Source: JACVRW01 sp034664005
GTDB taxonomy: Bacteria; Actinomycetota; Thermoleophilia; Solirubrobacterales; Thermoleophilaceae
Direction: 5' to 3'
Assembly (NCBI GenBank): GCA_034664005.1
Contig: JAXDIL010000119.1
Location: 1-15,959 of the forward strand
Length of the DNA stretch: 15,959 nucleotides
The position numbers and the translations under genes are program-made. Shown piece after piece: positions 1 to 7,396 of this stretch. Position 1 is the stretch's first letter; every line of letters begins with the position of its first letter. Under the pieces are notes generated by a model. That model searched no databases and was not told where the DNA came from. It was given only the letters and a program-made list of their open reading frames with translations.

Positions 1-1546
1 GCTCCTCCATCTCCTTGATGAGGTTGCTGAGCACGTTCGCCGCCAGCCGCGGCGACGTCACGACGGGCGTGAGCAGGTGCGGGATGCCCTCGTAGTGGTT
101 CAGCTCGACCCGCTTCGGGTCCACCAGGACGAGCCGTACCTCGTTGGGCGACGCGTGCAGCAGGATGCTCGACAGCATCGCGTTCACGCAGCCCGACTTA
201 CCCGAACCGGTGGTGCCAGCGATGAGGATGTGCGGCTGCTTGGCGAGGTCCGTGCCGATCGCCTTGCCGGCGATGTCCTTGCCGAGCCAGACCGACAGCG
301 GCGACCAGCCCTTCGGCGCCTCCTGGAAGACGTCGCCGAGGTGCACCATCGTCCGGACGCGGTTCGGCACCTCGACGCCCACCGCCTGCTTGCCTGGGAT
401 CGGGGCGAGGATGCGCACCTGCTCCGCGGCGAGCGCGTAGGCGAGGTCGTCCTTCAGCGTCGCGACCTTCGACATCTTGATGCCGGGGGCCAGCCGCAGC
501 TCGTAGCGCGTCACGTGCGGACCGCTCACCGTCCCGACCAGGCGCGCCTCCACGTTGAAGTGGCTGAGCGCCTCCACGAGCTGCCCGCCCACGCGCTCGA
601 TCCCCTTCGTGTCGAGCTTCTGCGCGCTCTTCGCGCGCTGGAGGAAGGACAGCTTCGGCATGCGGTACTGGATGTCGTCCGATTCGGTGACCGGCGAGCG
701 GCGGTTGCCCATCGGGGTGAGCTCCGGCTGCGGGACCGGCTCCGGCTCCGGCTCGTGCTCTACCTCCGGCTCGGGCTCGTCGAAGAAGTCGGGCTCTGGA
801 TCCTGTTCGAACTCGTCGAACTCGGATGTGTCCTGGACCGGCACCTCCACGTGCGTGGCGCGCACCACGGGCTCGCGGTCCTCGGGCTCCGGCGGGACGA
901 TCGGCGGAAGCGGGCGGTAGGGAACCCGCACGGTCGCCGTCGTGCGCCGCACGCGCTCGGTCGTGGTGGCGGCGGCCTCGCGCGTAGCGGTGACGATGCT
1001 GGCGATCGAGGCGCCCGTGAGGAGCAGCACGCCGGCGAGCATCAGGAAGACGAACAGGATGTGCGAGCCCGCGGTCGAGAACAGCTTCGCGGAGCCCCAG
1101 AGGAGCGATTCGCCGACGAGCCCGCCATGGTGCTGGAGGTAGTAGGCGTCGAGGAAGCCGTCGCGGGGCGTGGCGCCCGGGCCGAGCCCGAGCGAGCCGG
1201 CGGCGAGGCCGAGCATCAGGGCGGCGATCAGACAGGCCGCACCGGTCTTCAGAGGATGCAGCGCCGGGATCATCGGGCGCACGACGATCAGGGCGCCGGC
1301 GGCGAACATCAGGACCGGCGCCGCGTACCCCACGCCGCCGAACATGAACAGGATCGCGTCGGCCAGCGCCTGCCCCACCTCGCCCCCCGCCCAGCCGAGG
1401 TAGAAGACACACGCGAAGAACGCGGCAAAGGCGACCAGGCCGAGACCGATCAGGTCCCAGTGGCGCTGCTCGAGTACGGGCAGGTTGAGATCGCGCAACC
1501 ACGCCCTGCGGGCAGGACGTCGCTTCCGGCGCTTGCGGCTGGCCAT
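1..1546 (-). CDS. ftsK: FtsK/SpoIIIE DNA translocase, 3' end beyond window
   Basis: This is a membrane-anchored, ATP-driven double-stranded DNA pump that clears chromosome DNA from the division septum. The first 515 residues are visible. A basic N-terminus (ASRKRRKRRPARR) is followed by four hydrophobic segments at about residues 31-53, 64-90, 100-121 and 150-180. Next comes a Pro/Glu-rich acidic linker with PEPEPE-like runs near 250-276, then the alpha/beta motor. The Walker A motif GTTGSGKS lies at about 444-451, and the Walker B region LVLVDPK follows with the FtsK-typical PKRVEL. The rest of the motor and any gamma DNA-reading domain lie outside the window. ATG at 1546 is the only usable start: an in-frame TGA sits 27 bases upstream with no other start codon between. 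The gene is divergent from the response regulator, with about 50 bases between the starts. Family assignment is firm; the length of the missing part is unknown. Confidence 0.95.
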   Translation of the reverse strand, partial: MASRKRRKRRPARRAWLRDLNLPVLEQRHWDLIGLGLVAFAAFFACVFYLGWAGGEVGQALADAILFMFGGVGYAAPVLMFAAGALIVVRPMIPALHPLKTGAACLIAALMLGLAAGSLGLGPGATPRDGFLDAYYLQHHGGLVGESLLWGSAKLFSTAGSHILFVFLMLAGVLLLTGASIASIVTATREAAATTTERVRRTTATVRVPYRPLPPIVPPEPEDREPVVRATHVEVPVQDTSEFDEFEQDPEPDFFDEPEPEVEHEPEPEPVPQPELTPMGNRRSPVTESDDIQYRMPKLSFLQRAKSAQKLDTKGIERVGGQLVEALSHFNVEARLVGTVSGPHVTRYELRLAPGIKMSKVATLKDDLAYALAAEQVRILAPIPGKQAVGVEVPNRVRTMVHLGDVFQEAPKGWSPLSVWLGKDIAGKAIGTDLAKQPHILIAGTTGSGKSGCVNAMLSSILLHASPNEVRLVLVDPKRVELNHYEGIPHLLTPVVTSPRLAANVLSNLIKEMEE

Positions 1547-1583
1547 AACGCCTGCATTCGACGGAAGAACCGCTCACCCTCCC

Positions 1584-1596
1584 TACCATGGGTGCC
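1584..1596 (+). promoter_or_regulatory. Putative leaderless -10 box before the response regulator
   Basis: TACCAT (1584-1589) fits the actinobacterial TAnnnT -10 pattern. It is followed by exactly seven bases and then ATG at 1597, so transcription would start at or next to the A of the ATG and give a leaderless mRNA. There is no Shine-Dalgarno sequence before 1588 or 1597. No convincing -35 hexamer is visible. This placement argues for 1597 over the upstream in-frame ATG at 1588, which lies inside the box. Confidence 0.35.
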
Positions 1597-2277
1597 ATGA
1601 GTGGACGCCCGCGCGTCCTCGTTGTGGAGGACGACGACGACATCGCCGGAGTGCTTCGACGCTCCCTCGACAAGGAGGGCTACGACGTGCGCGTGGCCGG
1701 CGACGGCGAGAGCGCCCTGGAGCAGTCGAGCGTGTTCGAGCCAGACGCCGTCGTGCTCGACCTCGGGCTGCCGAAGCTGGACGGGATGGAGGTTGCCCGT
1801 CGCATGCGCGCCGAGGGCGATGTGCCGATCCTCATGCTGACCGCGCGCGACGCGCTCGACGCGCGCGTGGAGGGGCTCGATTCGGGCGCGGACGACTATC
1901 TCGTGAAACCCTTCGAGCGCGACGAGCTGCTCGCGCGCATCCGCGCGCTGCTCCGCCGCCGGCCGCCGCGCGGGAGCGCCTTCCTCGTGGTGGGCGACCT
2001 GCGCCTCAACCCCGACACCCGCGAGGTCTACCGGGGCGACCGGGCGCTCGACCTCACGGCGCGCGAGTTCGAGCTGCTCGAGCACCTCATGCGCAACGCG
2101 CGCATCGTCGTGTCGCGCCAGGCGCTGCTCGACGAGGTCTGGGGCTACCACCCCTTCGCGGAGACCAACACGGTGGACGTGTTCATCTCGAACGTCCGAC
2201 GCAAGCTCGAGGCGGGCGGTGAGCCGCGCATCCTCCACACGATGCGTGGCGCAGGCTACGTCCTGAGGGAGCCATGA
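1597..2277 (+). CDS. OmpR-family response regulator (MprA/MtrA-like)
   Basis: This is a DNA-binding response regulator that takes phosphate from the kinase encoded next to it. It has 226 residues from ATG 1597. The receiver domain (about 5-117) has the acidic pocket VEDDDD, the phospho-acceptor Asp55 in VVLDLGLPK, Thr82 in LMLTARD and Lys104 in LVKPFERD. The winged-helix DNA-binding domain (about 125-224) ends in the typical RGAGYVLREP, and all active-site residues are present. An in-frame ATG at 1588 would add three residues. I prefer 1597 because a -10-like TACCAT lies exactly seven bases before it. The stop overlaps the start of the kinase in an ATGA, so the two are translationally coupled. 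The target genes cannot be read from sequence; autoregulation and control of the third gene are the obvious candidates. Confidence 0.93.
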   Translation: MSGRPRVLVVEDDDDIAGVLRRSLDKEGYDVRVAGDGESALEQSSVFEPDAVVLDLGLPKLDGMEVARRMRAEGDVPILMLTARDALDARVEGLDSGADDYLVKPFERDELLARIRALLRRRPPRGSAFLVVGDLRLNPDTREVYRGDRALDLTAREFELLEHLMRNARIVVSRQALLDEVWGYHPFAETNTVDVFISNVRRKLEAGGEPRILHTMRGAGYVLREP

Positions 2278-3758
2278 GGACCCGCCTGCCGGTGAAGCTG
2301 AAGGTGGCTGTGCTGAGCGCCGCCCTGACCTTCGCGATCCTGTGCCTGTTCGCGGTCGTTGTAGGCGCCGTGGCCGAGCAGCGCATCGTCGCGGGCTTCG
2401 ACGACGACCTGCGTGCCACCGTCGCCGAGCTCGCCGACCGCATCTCGCTCGAGCAGCGGGGTAACACCACGGTGCTCAGCCCCGAGGACCAGGACGTGCT
2501 GCGCGCATTTGCGACCGGGGACGCCGTGGTCCGGGTGGTCAACACCTCGAACCGGACGTTCTGGCCCGAGAACGATCCGAGCGTCGACGCGCTCGGCCCC
2601 CCGATCTCCGGCGTCACCGACCTCGGCGACGTCCGGGTCAGCTCGCGCGAGCTGGTCGTCCCCGGCCCGGCTCCCCCGGGCGGCTTCGAGCTGATCCCCC
2701 AGCCGGTCACCATCCCCGTCGGCTACGTCCAGTACGCGAAGCCCGAGGGGAGCATCCAGCAGACCGTGAACCGCGTGCGCCTGTTCCTGGCGTTCGGGGT
2801 GCTCGGCGGGACGCTGCTCGCCTTCCTGGGCGGACTGCTGGTGGCGAAGCGGGCGATGCGTCCGATCGCGGGCCTCACGCGCGCAGCCCGCGAGGTGGCC
2901 CGGACGCGCGACCCGGACATCACGCTGCCGAAGCCGCAGGCGAACGACGAGGTCTCTGAGCTCGCCCACACCTTCGAGGACATGCTCCGCGAGCTGAGCG
3001 CGGCTCGCGAGGAGACCGAGGCGACGCTCGCGCGCCAGCGCAAGTTCGTGGCCGACGCCTCGCACGAGCTGCGCACTCCGCTCACGAGCATCCTCGCCAA
3101 CCTCGAGCTGCTGGAGGCGGAGCTCGCCGGCGAGCAGCGCGACATGGCCGACTCCGCGCTCCGCTCGTCGCGCCGGATGAGGCGGCTCGTGGGCGACCTG
3201 CTGCTGCTCGCCCGGGCCGACGCGGGCCGCCACGTGCAGCGCGCCCCGGTGGACCTCGCCGCCCTCGCCGCCGAGGCAGCGGGCGAGGCGGGCGCGCTCT
3301 CCTCCGGCCATCCCGTGTCGCTCGACCTCCCCGGCCCGGTGATGGTGAACGGGCTCGACGACGACCTCCACCGCCTGGCCGGCAACCTGATCGAAAACGC
3401 CCTGATCCACACCCCGGCCGGGACGCCGGTCACGGTCTCGGTCCGCCGCAACGGCGACAGCGCCGTGCTGGAGGTGTCCGACCGCGGCCCGGGCGTGCCC
3501 CAGGACATGCGCGAGCGCGTCTTCGAGCGCTTCGCGCGCGGCGCCGGGGACGCCACTCCCAGGGGCGGCAGCGGACTGGGCCTCGCGATCGTGAGGGCGG
3601 TGGCCTCAGGCCACGGGGGGAGCGTGGAGCTGCGCGACGCGGAGGGCGGCGGAGCCCACTTCGTCGTGACCCTTCCGGCGGAGAGCGGTACCCGCTCCGA
3701 TTCCGACGCTAGCGTGTTGGTTCAACCAGGCCTCACCCCCGAAACGTCCAAGGAGTAG
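2274..3758 (+). CDS. Membrane sensor histidine kinase (HAMP, HisKA, HATPase)
   Basis: This is the transmembrane kinase partner of the preceding regulator, 494 residues long. A transmembrane helix (about 9-33) is followed by an extracytoplasmic domain of about 130 residues with no recognisable known fold. A second helix (about 168-188) leads into HAMP (about 189-242), whose last part is coiled-coil-like. The HisKA H-box is FVADASHELRTPLTS with phospho-His264. The ATPase domain shows the N-box with Asn375 (NLIENALIH), G1 DRGPGVP from Asp403, the F-box region VFERFARG and G2 GGSGLGLAI. All catalytic motifs are intact. The layout resembles MprB/TrcS-type kinases of Actinobacteria, but the sensor domain gives no clue to the ligand. 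It is coupled by ATGA to the regulator. Its last codons hold the Shine-Dalgarno of the next gene, so the repeat protein is made from the same message. Confidence 0.94.
   Translation: MRTRLPVKLKVAVLSAALTFAILCLFAVVVGAVAEQRIVAGFDDDLRATVAELADRISLEQRGNTTVLSPEDQDVLRAFATGDAVVRVVNTSNRTFWPENDPSVDALGPPISGVTDLGDVRVSSRELVVPGPAPPGGFELIPQPVTIPVGYVQYAKPEGSIQQTVNRVRLFLAFGVLGGTLLAFLGGLLVAKRAMRPIAGLTRAAREVARTRDPDITLPKPQANDEVSELAHTFEDMLRELSAAREETEATLARQRKFVADASHELRTPLTSILANLELLEAELAGEQRDMADSALRSSRRMRRLVGDLLLLARADAGRHVQRAPVDLAALAAEAAGEAGALSSGHPVSLDLPGPVMVNGLDDDLHRLAGNLIENALIHTPAGTPVTVSVRRNGDSAVLEVSDRGPGVPQDMRERVFERFARGAGDATPRGGSGLGLAIVRAVASGHGGSVELRDAEGGGAHFVVTLPAESGTRSDSDASVLVQPGLTPETSKE
3750..3755 (+). promoter_or_regulatory. 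Shine-Dalgarno AAGGAG overlapping the kinase stop
   Basis: AAGGAG lies five bases before GTG 3761 and runs into the kinase stop codon TAG (3756-3758). It fixes the GTG as the start of the repeat protein and implies translational coupling to the kinase. It is one of the few strong ribosome binding sites in the window. Confidence 0.75.
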
Positions 3759-3760
3759 TC

Positions 3761-4465
3761 GTGAAGTCGCTGCTTAAGGACCGGCGCCCCTCGCCGTCAC
3801 TGATAGTCGCGTGTCTCGCCCTCTTCATCTCCCTGAGCGGTGTCTCCTACGGCGTCGCGACCGGCTTCATCGACAGCCGCGAGATCAAGAACAACGAGAT
3901 CCGCAGCCTCGACATCCGCAACAACGAGGTCCGTACGAAGGACATCCGCAACAACGAGGTCCGCGGCATCGACATCCGCAACAGCACCGTCCAGGGCCGC
4001 GACATCGGGCTCAACGCCGTGACAGGCGAGGATGTCAAGGAGGACACGCTCCAGAAGGTGCCGAGCGCGATCACGGCGGATAGCGCGACGTCCGTCGGCA
4101 CGCTGGCCATCATTCCGCTCACCACGGTGGCCACGGGCAGCTCTCCGGTCGTGCTCGCGACCCATGGCCCGCTCACGCTCAGCGCGGAGTGCGCGACGGC
4201 GACGGTGGCCCGGCTCACGGTCTCGACCACCGAGGACAACTCCGCCGCGGGCGGCACGCCCGGCTCGCAGTCGCCGGATCTCGACGCGGCCGACAGCCCG
4301 TTCCAGATCGCGCAGCTGACGGCGCCCAGCCCGGCCTATGCCCAGACGACCGCTGCGGCTTTCGCGCCGAGTGGCAAGGGCTTCACCGGCAACATCGCGC
4401 TCTACCGCGACGCGTCAGGGTCGGGCGCCTGCAAGTTCCACGGCCACCTGGCCCTGCAGGGCTAG
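3761..4465 (+). CDS. Secreted or anchored decapeptide-repeat protein of unknown function
   Basis: This is an exported protein of 234 residues with no known biochemical role. A basic N-terminus (KSLLKDRRP) precedes a hydrophobic segment at about 12-34, which is a signal peptide or anchor. Six ten-residue units fill residues 41-100; examples are EIKNNEIRSL, DIRNNEVRTK and DIRNNEVRGI, with the last units degenerate. The C-terminal part (about 110-234) is Thr/Ser/Ala-rich and probably beta-rich. Two cysteines (SAEC and GACKF) are its only ones apart from the signal region, and they could form a disulfide. The N-terminus plus asparagine-rich repeats is a pattern I associate with many Thermoleophilia surface proteins. 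It starts at GTG with a strong ribosome site in the kinase stop region, so it belongs to the two-component operon and may be the sensed or regulated envelope factor. The stop shares a CTAG with the RNase J stop. Confidence 0.85.
   Translation: MKSLLKDRRPSPSLIVACLALFISLSGVSYGVATGFIDSREIKNNEIRSLDIRNNEVRTKDIRNNEVRGIDIRNSTVQGRDIGLNAVTGEDVKEDTLQKVPSAITADSATSVGTLAIIPLTTVATGSSPVVLATHGPLTLSAECATATVARLTVSTTEDNSAAGGTPGSQSPDLDAADSPFQIAQLTAPSPAYAQTTAAAFAPSGKGFTGNIALYRDASGSGACKFHGHLALQG
3881..4060 (+). repeat. Six tandem 30-bp units coding for decapeptide repeats
   Basis: In-frame 30-base units start at 3881, 3911, 3941, 3971, 4001 and 4031. Units two and three are nearly identical in DNA: both begin GACATCCGCAACAACGAGGT and then vary in the last nine or ten bases. 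Unit one differs conservatively (E for D, K for R), and units four to six drift progressively. The consensus is D-I-R-N-N-x-V-x-x-x. The near-identity of the middle copies suggests recent duplication or gene conversion, while the ends look old. The period of ten, with I and V at alternate positions, would suit a stacked beta-strand rod, but that is inference. Confidence 0.85.
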
Positions 4466-6126
4466 ACCTCGACTACGACCGGCAGGATCATCGGGCGCCG
4501 CTTGAGGCGCTGGTAGACGAACTCGGCGACGTCGTCGTGCAGGTGGTCCTGCACGAGGTCGATCTCGGTGATCTGTTCCTTCGCGGAGCGTGCGAGTGAC
4601 CCGTCCACGGCCTCGCGGAGCTCGTCCACGAAGGTGTCCGACTCGTCCGCGAACGGCACGCCGCGGAAGATGATCTCGGGCGGGGCGACCGAGTGGCCGT
4701 CCTGCTCGGAGATGGTCGCGACGACGATGAAGATGCCGTCCGCGGACAGCATGCGGCGGTCGCGGAGCGCCACGTCCTCGATGTCGCCCACCTCCATCCC
4801 GTCCACGAAGATGAGACCGGCCTGCTCCCGCTCGGCCCAGGCCGCGCCGGACGAGTTGATCTCGAGCGGCAGCCCGTTCTCGCCGCGGAAGATCGATTTG
4901 GGCGGGATCCCCACGGCCTCGGCCAGCTCCGCGTGCAGCCGCAGCCGCTTGTGGTCGCCGTGCACCGGCATCACATAGCGGGGCTTGGTGAGGTTGAGCA
5001 TCAGCTTCAGCTCCTCGGCGTAGCCGTGACCCGACGCGTGCACGGGCACGTCGGCCGGCGTGATCACGCTTGCGCCGAGCCTGTAGATGCGGTCGATCGT
5101 CTCGTTGACCGCGCGCTCGTTCCCGGGAATCGCCGTGGCGGAGAAGATCACGGTGTCGCCGTCGTGGAGGTCGACGTTCGGGTGGTCGCTGTGCGCCATC
5201 CGTCGCAGCGCCGAGAGCGGCTCGCCCTGCGACCCCGTCGAGATGATCACGAGCTTGTGGTCCGGAAAGTCCTCGATCTCCTTGGGCCCGACGAGCATCC
5301 CCTCGGGAATGTTGATGTGCCCCAGCATGCGCCCGATGTTGGTGTTCTTCCTCATCGAGCGCCCGATCAGCGACACGCGCCTGCCGACCGTGGCCGCGGC
5401 ATCCACCACCTGCTGCACGCGGTGGATGTTCGACGCGAAGCAGGTGACCACGATGCGGCCCTGGCAGCGGGCGAAGACCTCCTCGAGGCGGGGGCCGACA
5501 CTCGACTCGGACAGCGACACCCCGGGCCGGTCCGCGTTCGTGGAGTCGCCGCACAGGAGCAGTAGGCCCTCGCGGCCGAGCTCCGCCAGCCGCGAGACGT
5601 CCGCCGGCACGCCGTCCACCGGCGTCTGGTCGAACTTGTAGTCGCCCGTCATCAGCATCGTGCCGAGCTCGGTCGTGAGGGCGACAGCGAACGCGTCCGG
5701 GATCGAGTGGGCCATCTTGACCATCTCGATCGAGAACGGGCCCGCCTCGAAGGTCTGAGTGGCGAGCACGTCCTCGACCTGCACGTCCTTGAGCCGGTGC
5801 TCGTCGAGCTTGGAGCGCACCATTGCGGCCGTGAGCGGACCGCCGTAGACGGGCGGCGCGGTGTCGAGCTCACGCAGGACGAACGGGAGCGCGCCCACGT
5901 GGTCCTCGTGGCCGTGGGTGAGCACGATCGCGTCGATGTCGTCGGCGCGCTCGCGCAGGTAGGTGAAGTCGGGCAGCACGAGGTCGATGCCGAGCTGGTC
6001 GGGCGTTGGGAACATCAGGCCCGTGTCGACGACGACGATGCGGCCGCCGTACTCGACGACCATCATGTTCTTCCCGATCTCGCCGAGCCCGCCCAGCGGC
6101 AGGACCCGGAGCGTGTCGCGACTCAA
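4462..6126 (-). CDS. rnj: Ribonuclease J (metallo-beta-lactamase/beta-CASP)
   Basis: Endo- and 5'-3' exoribonuclease acting in mRNA decay and rRNA maturation. It has 554 residues, the usual length. The metallo-beta-lactamase core opens with LRVLPLGGLGEIGKN. The zinc motif HGHEDH is at 71-76, with His140 (MVKMAHSIPDA) and Asp162 (MTGDYKFD). The beta-CASP insert and the later SGHGYAEEL and PVHGDHKRL motifs follow, with a C-terminal domain ending MILPVVVEV. The start is TTG at 6126, chosen because homology begins exactly there. The TTG overlaps the dapA stop as TTGA, so coupled re-initiation after dapA is likely, and no Shine-Dalgarno is visible. The frame stays open upstream inside dapA, but that part is a shadow of dapA. 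The dapA-RNase J pair is also adjacent in Mycobacterium (Rv2753c-Rv2752c). Confidence 0.95.
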   Translation of the reverse strand: MSRDTLRVLPLGGLGEIGKNMMVVEYGGRIVVVDTGLMFPTPDQLGIDLVLPDFTYLRERADDIDAIVLTHGHEDHVGALPFVLRELDTAPPVYGGPLTAAMVRSKLDEHRLKDVQVEDVLATQTFEAGPFSIEMVKMAHSIPDAFAVALTTELGTMLMTGDYKFDQTPVDGVPADVSRLAELGREGLLLLCGDSTNADRPGVSLSESSVGPRLEEVFARCQGRIVVTCFASNIHRVQQVVDAAATVGRRVSLIGRSMRKNTNIGRMLGHINIPEGMLVGPKEIEDFPDHKLVIISTGSQGEPLSALRRMAHSDHPNVDLHDGDTVIFSATAIPGNERAVNETIDRIYRLGASVITPADVPVHASGHGYAEELKLMLNLTKPRYVMPVHGDHKRLRLHAELAEAVGIPPKSIFRGENGLPLEINSSGAAWAEREQAGLIFVDGMEVGDIEDVALRDRRMLSADGIFIVVATISEQDGHSVAPPEIIFRGVPFADESDTFVDELREAVDGSLARSAKEQITEIDLVQDHLHDDVAEFVYQRLKRRPMILPVVVEV

Positions 6127-6992
6127 ACCGCGGCGAGCAGGCTGTAGCGCTCGAGCGCCCCGCGAATCACTGCCCGCTCCTCCTCTGAAGCCTCGATGAG
6201 CGGCAGCCGGAGCGGGCCCACCTGGTGGCCCGCCATCTCCATGGCGGTCTTGATGCCGATCGGGTTCACGGCCACCTCGAGCGCCGTGTACAGGTCGCGC
6301 AGCCCGTCCTCGATCTCGTGCCGGCGCTCCGGCTCGTCGATCACGCGCCGCATGTCGTTGCCCACGAGCTGAGACGCGACCAGGATCCCGCCCGTGCCGC
6401 CGGCGTCCATGACCTCCGCCAGCGTGTCGTTGTTCCCGGCCAGGAGGTCGAGCCCCTCGATCGGCGCGATGTCCTCGTAGCGCGACTGCTTGACGGCGGC
6501 TACGTTCTCGATCTCCGCCAGCTCGGCGAGGAGATCGTTCGGCATGTCCATCGCCGTGCGCTGCGGGATGTTGTAGAGGACGATCGGCCTGTCGGTGGCG
6601 GCCGCAACCGCGCTGAAGTGCGCCATGAGTCCGCGCCGCGGCGGCTTCACGTAGTACGGCGTGACGACGAGCATGGCGTCCACACCCGTCTCGTGAGCCC
6701 GCTCGGTGAGCTCGACCGAGTGGCGCGTGTCGTACGTGCCGGTGCTGGCGATGATCAGCGAGTCCGGGCATTCGGAGGCGCCCAGCTCCCAGAGCCGGAT
6801 CTTCTCCTCGTCGCTCATCAGCGCGCCCTCGCCCGTGCTGCCCGCGAGGACCAGCCCGTCCGAGCCGTTCTCCAGCAGGTGGTGCATGAGCCGGACGGCC
6901 GCGTCCTCGTCTAGCCCGCCGTTCGAGTCGAACGGGGTGACCATGGCCGTGATTACGCCGCCGATAGTCACGCTGGAAAAGCGGTCAGCCAC
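6123..6992 (-). CDS. dapA: 4-hydroxy-tetrahydrodipicolinate synthase
   Basis: This enzyme condenses pyruvate with aspartate semialdehyde, the first committed step to diaminopimelate and lysine, in the cytoplasm. It has 289 residues and a single TIM-barrel domain. The Schiff-base lysine is Lys168 (VAAVKQSRYED). The proton-relay tyrosine is Tyr140 in VLYNIPQRTAMDMP, which also holds the substrate-binding Arg145. The substrate loop GSTGEG (51-56) has Ser where many family members have the first Thr of GTTGE. A second tyrosine lies in TPYY (about 113-114). The late loop GGILVASQLVGND replaces the more usual GVISVTAN type, so a related aldolase of the DapA superfamily is possible, but the context favours DapA. 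The start is GTG at 6992, sharing one base with the upstream TAG. The stop overlaps the RNase J TTG. Confidence 0.92.
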   Translation of the reverse strand: MADRFSSVTIGGVITAMVTPFDSNGGLDEDAAVRLMHHLLENGSDGLVLAGSTGEGALMSDEEKIRLWELGASECPDSLIIASTGTYDTRHSVELTERAHETGVDAMLVVTPYYVKPPRRGLMAHFSAVAAATDRPIVLYNIPQRTAMDMPNDLLAELAEIENVAAVKQSRYEDIAPIEGLDLLAGNNDTLAEVMDAGGTGGILVASQLVGNDMRRVIDEPERRHEIEDGLRDLYTALEVAVNPIGIKTAMEMAGHQVGPLRLPLIEASEEERAVIRGALERYSLLAAV

Positions 6993-7321
6993 TACTGAAG
7001 CGGCTTGAACGGGTCCGGGCTGGCGTTCGCGTCGTCAGCGGGCGGCTCGGCCGGCGGCGGTGGCGGCGCGGCGGCCTCGGCGGGCGGAGCGTCCGCGGGT
7101 GCAGCGGGCCCGGCCGGAGCGGCGGGAGCGGCCGGAGCCGCGGCAGGAGGCGCGGTCGCGGCGGCGGGCGTCTCCTCCTGGATCGGCCGTCCGTGCTCGT
7201 CGTAGCGGACTCCCCCGGTCTGCGCCTGCGGCGAGTCTGACTTGTTGAAGTTCTTCTGCGCCTCGTCGAGCTTCTCCTGAGCCTGCTCGGCGAGCTTCTT
7301 TGCCTTATCCATGAAGCCCAT
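6992..7321 (-). CDS. Small coiled-coil protein with Pro/Ala-rich tail
   Basis: Unknown function, 109 residues. The first 27 residues (MGFMDKAKKLAEQAQEKLDE...) form a charged amphipathic helix of coiled-coil type. A short conserved-looking segment, GGVRYDEHGRPIQEE (about 36-50), follows. After that comes a long, presumably disordered Ala/Pro tail (about 52-95) and a C-terminal acidic end DPFKPLQ. There is no signal peptide or transmembrane segment, so it is probably cytoplasmic. ATG 7321 is supported by GGGAGG five bases upstream (7327-7332); an in-frame start at 7360 has no such site. Its TAG shares one base with the dapA GTG, making it the first gene of an operon with dapA and RNase J. Nothing visible ties it to lysine synthesis or RNA decay; a scaffold or interaction role is a guess. 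Confidence 0.8.
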   Translation of the reverse strand: MGFMDKAKKLAEQAQEKLDEAQKNFNKSDSPQAQTGGVRYDEHGRPIQEETPAAATAPPAAAPAAPAAPAGPAAPADAPPAEAAAPPPPPAEPPADDANASPDPFKPLQ

Positions 7322-7346
7322 TGGGTCCTCCCTTTTCGTTGAGCGC

Positions 7347-7352
7347 ACGATA
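7347..7352 (-). promoter_or_regulatory. Putative -10 box for the dapA-RNase J operon
   Basis: On the minus strand TATCGT matches TAnnnT. A start about seven bases downstream, near 7340, would leave a leader of about 19 bases containing the GGGAGG ribosome site. No good -35 is seen. It lies within the 75-base divergent gap, next to the opposing box at 7377. Confidence 0.25.
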
Positions 7353-7376
7353 TCGCGCATGACGGCGTGCAGTCCC

Positions 7377-7382
7377 TACCGG
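7377..7382 (+). promoter_or_regulatory. Putative -10 box before the DUF3052-like gene
   Basis: TACCGG in the context CCTACCGG, the same string found before the universal stress gene. A start seven bases downstream would fall at about 7390, giving a leader of about seven bases before ATG 7397. No Shine-Dalgarno sequence is present. The -35 is not recognisable. Confidence 0.25.
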
Positions 7383-7396
7383 AACTCCCGCTGCAA

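Noticed and set aside
720..795. Imperfect CGGCTC-type repeat, considered as a non-coding repeat
   Set aside because: It is in frame and simply encodes the Pro/Glu-rich linker of FtsK.
1588..1590. ATG as the response regulator start
   Set aside because: It is possible, but it lies inside the -10-like TACCAT; the ATG at 1597 has ideal leaderless spacing. The difference is only three residues.
77..1600. A 507-codon plus-strand open frame opposite ftsK
   Set aside because: The translation is Arg/His/Asp-rich low-complexity sequence with no domain. It is a high-GC shadow of ftsK, which has clear membrane and Walker motifs.
198..1673. A 491-codon minus-strand frame overlapping ftsK
   Set aside because: It is shifted by one base from the real ftsK frame and contains no motif; the FtsK Walker motifs lie in the other frame.
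1450..2238. A 262-codon minus-strand frame opposite the response regulator
   Set aside because: It is a shadow frame rich in Arg, Glu, His and Val with no motif, while the plus strand encodes a complete OmpR-type regulator.
4451..4462. 12-bp palindrome GCCCTGCAGGGC at the end of the repeat-protein gene, considered as a terminator
   Set aside because: As a hairpin it has only a 4-bp stem with a four-base loop and no T-run on either strand; it is more likely chance in GC-rich coding sequence.
6127..6771. Upstream extension of the RNase J frame into dapA
   Set aside because: The extension is a shifted-frame shadow of dapA; RNase J homology begins at the TTG at 6126 and the resulting length is normal.
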